Positions 45,969 to 53,248 of a stretch of DNA of 64,000 nucleotides are shown here, in pieces. The notes beneath the pieces are model-generated. The model searched no databases. It saw nothing but the letters and a program-made list of their open reading frames with translations, and was not told the origin of the DNA. How positions within the stretch are numbered: the first letter of the stretch is position 1; the number at the start of each line of letters is the position of its first letter. The position numbers and the translations under genes were made by a program. The stretch is from Prolixibacter sp. NT017 (GTDB taxonomy: Bacteria > Bacteroidota > Bacteroidia > Bacteroidales > Prolixibacteraceae), in NCBI RefSeq assembly GCF_009617875.1, contig NZ_BLAV01000001.1:5022001-5086000 (forward strand). The letters are read 5' to 3'.

Positions 45969-47248
45969 GTTGCAACTACAATTCCAAATTTGGAGGGGGT
46001 ACATTACCCTGTTTACCCCGTTCGGGTACCCCTTCGACGGGGTGGGTAGACTACGACGAAGCGGTTAGTTCAGCCCATGCATGGAGTAATTTACAGCGCT
46101 GATGCAGTAATTTAGCCTATGCAACGGGGTAATTTAGATCGGCAAAGGAATAAGTTAGAGCGTGGAAGCGATAAGTTACACCCATACGCGGAGTAATTTA
46201 CTATGCCAACGCGGTAGTTTTGATGGCCAGCTATGTACCATAGTGGGGCGAAGGAGTAAGATAGAGTGTATAGGGCTGTAAATTACATAGTGGACTATGT
46301 AATTTATTATGCTGACGCTGTAATTTTGATACCACAACGATGTATTGTAGAACGGCGTGGATGAAAGTTGGAGCGCCGACGGGGTGAGATGTTTAGAATG
46401 ATTGGGAAATATTGGCTCGTGAAGCTAATCGCTTGGTTAAATGACCTAATGGATTACGTTAAATAGGGATTGACAAAGTGATGCCCAGTCTGGATATTAG
46501 TAATGTAGTAGATGGGTTTTTAGGAAAAGAGGTGTTGGTTGTACTTCAATTCTTAAAAAGTAACATTAATGTTATCGCAATAAAAATTCCTCATTAGCAA
46601 TTGGATAGGGTGATGATTGCTCGTGTGGGAGAATAATTGTTAAGATCTTTTCGAAAAAAGGGGGTTACCTTTTTGTGAGGAAATGTATTAACACGTGAAG
46701 CAAGACGAATATGAGGAGTTCTCCACTCCGGGATTGTTTTAACATAGCAAGTGTATTTTAAGGGAAAGGGAAAAACTTTGGGATTTGAAGCAGACTGACA
46801 GCTCAACGCATCGGTTTAGATGTGTGTCAGTCATGATTCTTTTTCCGATAGCAAAATGACGTTTAACCTCAAAATACTGACTTATTATGAACCGGAAATT
46901 CAATTACAGTGATTCGTTGATGTTGGTTGCTGTCCTAACCGACCATTTTGATCAGGAAAAGAAACTTCTTTCCGCTCGATTCTTATGATATGGATCCTAA
47001 TTGTAACAACCTATCAGGACGAGATTAAGCAATTCTAAGATTTACATCCGCTAGTCTTTTTGATTTGTATCCAATTGCTTATACTCTTTTGTTCCATGGG
47101 TGATGTTCAAGAAATTAATTGCCTTCACCCAAAATAATTGGTGTAATCATATCTAGCCATTAATCCGGAAGTGATTTCGTATTAGAAAAACTTTGCATGG
47201 ATGAAAGGGACACAATAGTAACCAAAGACAGAAATGAATTAACCTACT
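45969..47248. other. Long intergenic region before the peptide-export operon
   Basis: About 1.28 kb with no supported gene. It contains the 12-bp palindrome TCCAAATTTGGA (45983-45994), a hairpin ACCCC-TTCGAC-GGGGT (46028-46043), the 21-bp periodic array, and about 850 bp of AT-rich sequence. A 33-codon frame (46887-46988) and a 70-codon minus-strand frame (46594-46806) show nothing recognisable. The promoter of the export operon must lie at its right end, but no full consensus was seen. Confidence 0.6.
46040..46395. repeat. Degenerate tandem array with a period of about 21.3 bp
   Basis: A motif close to GGAGTAATTTA recurs with its first T of TAATTTA-like text at 46066, 46087, 46108, 46130, 46151, 46172, 46194, 46215, 46236, 46257, 46279, 46300, 46321 and 46343. 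Spacings are 21 or 22 bp; the mean is 21.3. About 16 units are traceable. Units differ at many positions, so the array is old or functionally constrained only in spacing. Mixed 21/22 spacing excludes a coding repeat. Confidence 0.8.
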
Positions 47249-48409
47249 ATGAAACAAAATATTTTTCCAAAGGAGATTATCCGATTCTCACTGGAGAACC
47301 ATTATTTTCGGTTTTCCAGGCACTCAAAAGCAATTTATATTCTACTGGTCGGGATAGTACTGGTCAGTTTAGCTTTGCTTCCTTTTGTTATGGTGGATAT
47401 AACCGTTCAATCGAGAGGCGTGATTCGTTCGCGCGAGGAAGTTACCACCATACAATCACCCATAACCGGGCAGATCGAGAAGGTATATATTAGAGAGAAT
47501 ATGAAAGTGTCAGTAGGGGACACCATACTCCGGCTGGCGCCTGAAAAAATCTCCGACCAGTTACAGGTGATCGATGACAAGATAAAATTGTATTCCGGTT
47601 ACATGACAGATATTGAAGGTCTCTTGCATAGCAAAAAGCCACAACTTCAGACGGATCTGATGCGCAGTAGTTACCTGGAATACCGGCAGAAGTTAATGGG
47701 ATATGAGCTGAGACTGGAAACGACCCGGAAAGATTTTCAGCGGACGCAGTTGCTGTATAAAAAGGAATTGATAGCTGCCGCTGAGTTCGAGAAAAAGGAG
47801 CTGGAGTTGAATCAACTCCTGAAAGAACGTGATTTCTATATCAGTCAGAAGAAAGCTGACTGGCAGCAAAAGCTTTTTCAATATAAAATTGAAAGAAAGA
47901 ATCTCACCAATAATCGCGATCAGCTGGCTTTTGAAAAACGGTTTTATGTGGTTCTTGCCCCGGCAAACGGATATATTTCCAATTTCCAGGGGATTCAGAC
48001 CGGGAGTTTTATTCTCACCAATCAAACCATTGCCAGTATCACACCAACCGATAGTCTGATTGCGGAATGTTATGTAGGGCCCGAAGATATTGGCTATTTA
48101 AATAATGGTATGGTTGCTGCTTTTCAGGTAGATGCATACAACTACAACCAGTGGGGATTGGCTCATGGCCGAATCATCGATATCTCTAACCAACCTTATC
48201 AGAAAGACAATGCTGTTTATTTCAAAGTAAGGTGCCTGTTGAATCAGGAATATCTTTCGTTGAAATCCGGCTACCGGGGAGAATTGAAAAATGGCCTGAC
48301 ATTGACCTCCCGTTTTAAAGTAACTCGCCGGAGTTTATACGACATGCTATTTGACAAAGCCGATGACTGGTTGAACCCTAAAATCCTTACTGCTAACAAC
48401 CAAAACTGA
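47249..48409 (+). CDS. HlyD-family membrane fusion protein
   Basis: Periplasmic adaptor of a peptide exporter, 386 residues: cytoplasmic N-terminus of about 27 residues, transmembrane helix at about 28-50 (YILLVGIVLVSLALLPFVM), a lipoyl-like segment RGVIRSREEVTTIQSPITGQIEKV, a coiled-coil hairpin around 130-220, and a beta-barrel part. It starts 9 bp before the stop-free transporter junction: the C39 ABC gene begins 8 bp after its stop, so the two form one unit. An overlapping frame from 47197 is a shadow. Confidence 0.9.
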   Translation: MKQNIFPKEIIRFSLENHYFRFSRHSKAIYILLVGIVLVSLALLPFVMVDITVQSRGVIRSREEVTTIQSPITGQIEKVYIRENMKVSVGDTILRLAPEKISDQLQVIDDKIKLYSGYMTDIEGLLHSKKPQLQTDLMRSSYLEYRQKLMGYELRLETTRKDFQRTQLLYKKELIAAAEFEKKELELNQLLKERDFYISQKKADWQQKLFQYKIERKNLTNNRDQLAFEKRFYVVLAPANGYISNFQGIQTGSFILTNQTIASITPTDSLIAECYVGPEDIGYLNNGMVAAFQVDAYNYNQWGLAHGRIIDISNQPYQKDNAVYFKVRCLLNQEYLSLKSGYRGELKNGLTLTSRFKVTRRSLYDMLFDKADDWLNPKILTANNQN

Positions 48410-48417
48410 AGAGAGAT

Positions 48418-50586
48418 ATGAGTGTGAAGATTAAACAACACGATATTACCGACTGCGGCGCTGCCTGCCTGGCATCCGTTTCGTCTCATTATAAGCTGAA
48501 AATACCTATTGCACGAATCCGGCAATGGGCCGGAACCGATAAAAAGGGAACAAATGCCTGGGGGTTAATTAAAGCGGCAGAGAAACTGGGATTTTCGGCC
48601 AAGGGGGTGAAAGGTGAAGTCGAAGCATTGAGTGAAGTGCCTTTGCCTGCTATAGCACATGTTATTGTTAAAAAAGTGCTCCAGCATTATGTAGTGATAT
48701 ACAAATTCACAAAGGATTATGTAGAATATATGGATCCGGGAGACGGGCAAATTCATCGTAAATCACATGAGGAATTCCGGGAAATGTGGACCGGTGTACT
48801 TATCCTTTTGTCACCCAACCAGGAATTTATGGCCCGGAATGAAAAGGTTCCGGTTTTCACCCGTTTTCGTTTTTTACTCCATCCGCACCGGAAAGTTTTG
48901 GTCCAGGCGCTGATCGGAGCCATCGTTTACACGGTTTTAGGATTATCCACATCCATTTACATTCAGAAGATAACCGACTTTGTTCTTCCGGATGGGAATC
49001 GAAATTTACTCAACCTGTTGAGTGTGGGAATGGTCATCATTCTACTGTTGCAAATTGTCATCGGTTCCATTCAAACCGTATTTGTACTAAAGACCGGGCA
49101 GTTGATCGATGCCCGTTTAATCCTGGGGTATTATAAACACTTGTTAAAGCTTCCGCAACGCTTTTTCGACACCATGCGGACTGGCGAGATCATTTCACGT
49201 ATCAACGATGCGGTGAAGATTCGGGCATTCATCAACGACAGTATGATTTCCATGTTGGTGAATATCTTCATCATCGTTTTTTCCTTTACCCTGATGTTCA
49301 TATACAGTATGAAGCTGGCGTTGATTATGGCCATTGTTATTCCGCTTTATGCATTGGTTTACTGGGGTACCAATGTGCTTAACAAAAAGCGGGAGCGGAA
49401 AATCATGGAAAACGCCGCGGAACTGGAAACACAACTGGTTGAATCGCTCAATTCCGTTAAGACGATAAAGCAGTTGAACCTGGAAGAGTTTAACAACCTG
49501 AAAACGGAAACCCGTTTTATCCGGTTACTCGATAGTACGTACAAATCTGGTTTGAACAGTATATTCACGGGCAATGCGTCACAATTATTGACCCGTACTT
49601 TTACCATTGTCCTGTTATGGGCCGGCAGTTACCTGGTAATTGACCATACCATTACGCCGGGGGAACTGATGTCGTTTTATGCTATTATCGGATATTTTAC
49701 CGGCCCGGTAAGTTCCTTGATTGGGATGAACAAGACAATACAGAATGCCCGGATTGCGGCTGACCGTCTGTTCGAGATTATGGATCTGGAACGGGACGAG
49801 GAGATGGAGAATGCCATTGAGCTAACAGAAGAAATGCGTGGCGATATTGTTTTTCAGAATGTCTCATTCAGCTATGGTACCCGTACTGATGTTTTCGAGG
49901 AATTTAACTTGAGATTAAGGCAGGGGCAGTTAACTGCCATCATTGGCGAGAGTGGTTCGGGGAAGAGCACGATTGCTTCCTTAATTCAGGGACTGTATCC
50001 GTTAAACAGCGGACAGATATTTTTAGGAGATATAAATATTCGTTACGCCAGTTCCGAAAGCCTCCGGAATAGGGTCGGTATCGTTCCGCAAAATCTTCAA
50101 CTTTTTGCCGGGAATGTGGTCGAGAATATTGCTGTTGGCGAAGTAGCTCCTGATATGGAGAGGCTGGTAAAGGTATGTAAACAATTAGGGATTATCGATT
50201 TTATTGAAAAGTTACCTAACGGATTCCAAACCTACCTGGGAGAGAACGGAGCGACCTTGTCAGGCGGACAAAAGCAACGACTGGCGATTGCTCGTGCACT
50301 ATATCGCCAGCCACATATTCTGATCATGGATGAGGCTACTTCCAACCTCGATTCGGAGTCGGAACAAGTCGTGCAGGAAACAATTCATGAGTTAATAGGC
50401 GAAGGCAAGACCGTTATTTTGATTGCACACCGGTTAAGTACGGTGGTGGATGCCGATGAAATTGTTGTATTGAGAGAGGGACAGGTCATCGAAAAAGGAA
50501 ATCATACGACTCTTTACGAACAGCAGGGGTATTACTATCACATGTGGAAACGGCAAATGCCTCAGGTAGAACAATTGAAAATATAA
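48418..50586 (+). CDS. C39-peptidase ABC exporter for double-glycine peptides
   Basis: Inner-membrane ABC transporter that cleaves leaders after Gly-Gly and exports the core. The N-terminal C39 peptidase keeps Gln7, Cys13 (TDCGAAC), His90 (QHYVV) and Asp106 (MDPGDG), so it should be active. Six transmembrane helices lie between about 160 and 430. The nucleotide-binding domain has GESGSGKST near 509, LSGGQKQR near 614 and ILIMDEATS near 634. 722 residues is the standard length. Immediately downstream are three products with matching double-glycine leaders. Outer-membrane passage would need a TolC-type partner not in the window. Confidence 0.95.
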   Translation: MSVKIKQHDITDCGAACLASVSSHYKLKIPIARIRQWAGTDKKGTNAWGLIKAAEKLGFSAKGVKGEVEALSEVPLPAIAHVIVKKVLQHYVVIYKFTKDYVEYMDPGDGQIHRKSHEEFREMWTGVLILLSPNQEFMARNEKVPVFTRFRFLLHPHRKVLVQALIGAIVYTVLGLSTSIYIQKITDFVLPDGNRNLLNLLSVGMVIILLLQIVIGSIQTVFVLKTGQLIDARLILGYYKHLLKLPQRFFDTMRTGEIISRINDAVKIRAFINDSMISMLVNIFIIVFSFTLMFIYSMKLALIMAIVIPLYALVYWGTNVLNKKRERKIMENAAELETQLVESLNSVKTIKQLNLEEFNNLKTETRFIRLLDSTYKSGLNSIFTGNASQLLTRTFTIVLLWAGSYLVIDHTITPGELMSFYAIIGYFTGPVSSLIGMNKTIQNARIAADRLFEIMDLERDEEMENAIELTEEMRGDIVFQNVSFSYGTRTDVFEEFNLRLRQGQLTAIIGESGSGKSTIASLIQGLYPLNSGQIFLGDINIRYASSESLRNRVGIVPQNLQLFAGNVVENIAVGEVAPDMERLVKVCKQLGIIDFIEKLPNGFQTYLGENGATLSGGQKQRLAIARALYRQPHILIMDEATSNLDSESEQVVQETIHELIGEGKTVILIAHRLSTVVDADEIVVLREGQVIEKGNHTTLYEQQGYYYHMWKRQMPQVEQLKI

Positions 50587-50597
50587 AACCATATACT

Positions 50598-50936
50598 ATG
50601 AAAGCATTTGAACAGATGGAAAGATTGAAGCGAATGAATCAATTGATCAAGCGTGAACGGACAGGGGCACCGGAAGAGTTTGCCCGCTCCTTGCGGATCA
50701 GTCGCAGGCAATTGTTCAACTACCTTGATGAAATCAAGTCATTGGGTGTTGAAGTAGGTTATTCAAAAATAAAAAGGAGTTATTATTTCAGCAACGGGCA
50801 CGAGCTGGAGCTGGATTATTCGGTGAAAGTGTTGTCGAGAGAGGATGTTCGTAAAGTAGAAGGTGGGTTCCGGAAACTAAATTTTTACAGTGCTTTTTTT
50901 GTGCACTCTACACGGCTAACTTGCTTCATGAGTTAA
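50598..50936 (+). CDS. HTH protein ending in a double-glycine leader and short tail
   Basis: A 112-residue protein. Residues of about 20-50 are a helix-turn-helix (EEFARSLRISRRQLFNYLDEI) and 51-70 a likely wing (GYSKIKRSYYFS). Residues 79-90 read LSREDVRKVEGG, matching the leader consensus Leu-12, acidic-8, Val-7, Val-4, Gly-2, Gly-1 shared with the two peptides downstream. A 22-residue tail starting FRKLNF and ending TCFMS follows, with one Cys. Start ATG 50598, 11 bp after the exporter; the frame extends upstream inside the exporter gene but this lacks support. Either a regulator of the operon, an exporter substrate, or both; the dual role is inference. Confidence 0.85.
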   Translation: MKAFEQMERLKRMNQLIKRERTGAPEEFARSLRISRRQLFNYLDEIKSLGVEVGYSKIKRSYYFSNGHELELDYSVKVLSREDVRKVEGGFRKLNFYSAFFVHSTRLTCFMS

Positions 50937-50946
50937 GTGCACAAAA
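50897..50946 (+). promoter_or_regulatory. 11-bp inverted repeat over the end of the HTH gene
   Basis: TTTTGTGCACT (50897-50907) and AGTGCACAAAA (50936-50946) are exact complements 28 bases apart, spanning the last codons and the stop of the HTH gene. In RNA this hairpin would divide the exporter-regulator part from the peptide genes and could act in attenuation, processing or stability. Confidence 0.5.
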
Positions 50947-51005
50947 CTCAGGCGGAATCCGAAAAGCCTGTATAGAGTAGGAATTGTAATTAAACCTTTT
51001 ATGTT

Positions 51006-51149
51006 ATGAAAGAATTGAAGTCTGAAGAATTGAAAAATATTGATGGGGGAGTAGGATATGGCGAGGAGTGGCAGACTCCAGGTGCAGTACACGGTGGCAT
51101 TCTGGCTGCTAGTGCTGTGTTTGGATTTTTTGTAGGACTTTTTGATTGA
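51006..51149 (+). CDS. Double-glycine leader peptide 1
   Basis: A 47-codon gene. The leader MKELKSEELKNIDGG ends at residue 15 and fits C39 cleavage (Leu-12, Glu-8, Leu-7, Ile-4). The predicted 32-residue core begins VGYGEEWQTPG and ends in a hydrophobic stretch containing GFFVG (GxxxG), a feature of class IIb bacteriocins. No Cys, so no disulfide or lanthionine. Placed 69 bp after the HTH gene. Homologues are not known to me. Confidence 0.82.
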   Translation: MKELKSEELKNIDGGVGYGEEWQTPGAVHGGILAASAVFGFFVGLFD

Positions 51150-51174
51150 TTAATATTTAGAAGAAAGATAACAG

Positions 51175-51357
51175 ATGAAAAATGAAAATCACCAGTCATA
51201 TCAGTTAAGGGAATTGAATATGGCAGAAGTAAGAGAAGTGAATGGAGGAACAACTGCTCAGGAAGCATATGATGCAGGTCATGCAGCAGGAGATGCTGCT
51301 GAAAAAGTAATTGGAAAAGCAGCAATGTGGATCGGAATTATTCTGCTTTTTGTATAA
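51175..51357 (+). CDS. Double-glycine leader peptide 2
   Basis: A 60-codon gene. The leader ends at residues 24-25 with LNMAEVREVNGG (Leu-12, Glu-8, Val-7, Val-4). The 35-residue core is Ala/Gly-rich and amphipathic (GHAAGDAAEKVIG contains GxxxG) followed by a hydrophobic end IGIILLFV. No Cys. It lies 25 bp after peptide 1 and the operon ends just beyond. The two cores differ, as in two-peptide bacteriocins, but signalling roles are equally possible. Confidence 0.85.
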   Translation: MKNENHQSYQLRELNMAEVREVNGGTTAQEAYDAGHAAGDAAEKVIGKAAMWIGIILLFV

Positions 51358-51366
51358 AGAAAAAAG

Positions 51367-51392
51367 AAAAGCCGTCCTTAAAGACGGCTTTT
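51367..51392. terminator. Terminator of the peptide-export operon, bidirectional
   Basis: Stem AAAAGCCGTC (51367-51376) and GACGGCTTTT (51383-51392) with a 6-nt loop, T run to the right and A run to the left. It also suits the convergent POT gene. Confidence 0.92.
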
Positions 51393-51476
51393 TTATTGAC
51401 AATGAATTTTCGTTATGTCATAAATTGATAAAGGGCAAACTAACCAAGACAGCCCTGTTTATTAGTACATTTGTGT

Positions 51477-53015
51477 TTATTTAGCAACTCTCTCCAACCA
51501 ACGCAGCATAAGCAGCATTGCCGTCATTGAGATCAAACAGGCAACAACGAACACACTCCAGGTCATCCAAAGCGGAACGCTTTCATATAAAACGGCACCG
51601 ATGAAAAGTAGTTGATTTCCCAATGCTGTCGCACCGAGCCATCCACCTTGCATTATCCCCTGGTATTTGGGAGGTGATACTTTTGATACAAATGAGATTC
51701 CAAGCGGGCTAATAAACAACTCCGCAACTGTTAAAATTAAATATGTGCCAATTAATAACATTGGAGTTACTCGTCGAGCGTCACTTAGGCCGCCCATTTT
51801 CTGTACATCACTAAATAATGGCAAGCCTAGTGAGCCTACTGTCATCAGTACATAAGCGAGAGCAGCTACAAGCATTCCAATTGCAATTTTTCTAGGAGTT
51901 GAGGGCTCTTTCCCTTTTGCTCGTAACCAACCAAATATGCCCAATATTATTGGCGTTAATAGAATGATGAAAACAGGGTTGAATGATTGGAAGATTTCAG
52001 CACCTTCAATCACAGTGAATCCAAGATTGATGGAAAGATTGCTTAGGTTCGTGTAGTCTCTGGCAAAGTAGGTTAGTGTAAGTCCATTTTGATGGAATGA
52101 AAACCAAAAGAAAATAACAACTCCAAATACAGCAAAAAGCGCATACATGCGTTGTTTAATTTCTTTCGCACCCATTTGTACCATTTCAGAATTGTTGTTC
52201 GATTCTGCAACGTTTAATTCATGTTTCTGTACAGCAGGGAATTTCTTTTTATTTACAACGTAAATGATCAAAGAAATGAGCATGGCAACAATAGCAGATG
52301 CGAATGCATAATGGAATCCCCGGTTAAACACGTCCAGGTACTCTTTTGAAAAGGCCGTTAAATCATTGACCTGTCCACCAACTTCGCCAGCCAACATCTG
52401 AAACCTCTGCATCGCTTCATTTGTAATCGTTCCATCTAATTGCTGATGACAAAGGGCTGGCAAATCTGCATTATATTTAAAATGATGGAGATTTAACCAC
52501 CCATTTCTAATCATAATTGCAATTAACGGGGCAAATGCTGCGCCTACATTGATGAACATATAAAACAAAGAGAACCCGGAGTCTCGCATCTCATGATACT
52601 TTGGGTTATCATACATCTGGCCAACTAGAGCTTGTAGATTTCCTTTGAATAAGCCATTGCCAAACGCGATAGTAAATAATGCAAGACAAGTCATGATTAG
52701 GTAGAACGTTCGGTTTGGAACAGGAGTCGGAGTAGGATAAGCAATCATGGCGTAACCTGCAGCCATAATCACAATACCGGATAGTATGGTTCCTTTGTAA
52801 TTTCTTATTCTGTCAGCAATGAATCCTCCCAATAGTGAAAGAATATAAATTAGGGCATAAAATACAGAATAGATCAGTCCTGCATCTTTACCATTTAAAC
52901 CGTATTTTGCTTGTAAAAATAGTACAAGAATAGCCATCATTGTGTAAAAGCCGAAACGCTCTCCCATGTTAGCTAATGAAGCGGCAATAAGTCCTTTCGG
53001 ATGTCCTTTTAACAT
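51477..53015 (-). CDS. POT-family peptide MFS transporter
   Basis: Proton-coupled di/tripeptide importer of the inner membrane, 512 residues with about 14 helices. The N-terminal signature MGERFGFYTMMAILVLFL carries the ExxERF-type motif, and FIADR and GNGLFKGNLQALVG follow. A long loop at about residues 190-240 is normal for the Bacteroidota group. Start ATG 53015; the TTG 13 codons upstream is disfavoured. Convergent with the peptide-export operon; a shared function is not implied. Confidence 0.92.
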   Translation of the reverse strand: MLKGHPKGLIAASLANMGERFGFYTMMAILVLFLQAKYGLNGKDAGLIYSVFYALIYILSLLGGFIADRIRNYKGTILSGIVIMAAGYAMIAYPTPTPVPNRTFYLIMTCLALFTIAFGNGLFKGNLQALVGQMYDNPKYHEMRDSGFSLFYMFINVGAAFAPLIAIMIRNGWLNLHHFKYNADLPALCHQQLDGTITNEAMQRFQMLAGEVGGQVNDLTAFSKEYLDVFNRGFHYAFASAIVAMLISLIIYVVNKKKFPAVQKHELNVAESNNNSEMVQMGAKEIKQRMYALFAVFGVVIFFWFSFHQNGLTLTYFARDYTNLSNLSINLGFTVIEGAEIFQSFNPVFIILLTPIILGIFGWLRAKGKEPSTPRKIAIGMLVAALAYVLMTVGSLGLPLFSDVQKMGGLSDARRVTPMLLIGTYLILTVAELFISPLGISFVSKVSPPKYQGIMQGGWLGATALGNQLLFIGAVLYESVPLWMTWSVFVVACLISMTAMLLMLRWLERVAK

Positions 53016-53248
53016 AAACGTATGATTTTGATAGATTAGTTCGAAAATTAGCAATCGGACAAATATAATTAACTTTTTCTTCCATAAAGGAGAGCCAGGT
53101 CATGTGCGAATATGTTGTATGAAAGAAAAAGAACAGCATCCGGGAGTATGGATGAGGAAAAACGGTCTTGATTTTGTAAATTCGTTCAGCATGCATAGCC
53201 TTAAAGAGGCGAACGTGAAATCGACTTCCAAAGCTAAAATCAATTGCT

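Noticed and set aside
46594..46806. 70-residue minus-strand frame
   Set aside because: No recognisable motif, no terminator or promoter support, unusual composition, and it lies inside an AT-rich non-coding stretch.
46887..46988. 33-residue plus-strand frame (MNRKFNYSDS start) as an extra exported peptide
   Set aside because: No double-glycine leader, no conserved signal seen, and 260 bp from the export operon; likely chance.
47197..47493. 98-residue frame overlapping the HlyD gene start
   Set aside because: It runs through the HlyD coding region in another frame and has no domain text; the HlyD frame has clear membrane and lipoyl segments.
51477..53015. POT transporter as part of the peptide-export operon
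   Set aside because: It is on the opposite strand, behind a bidirectional terminator, and belongs to the di/tripeptide uptake family.
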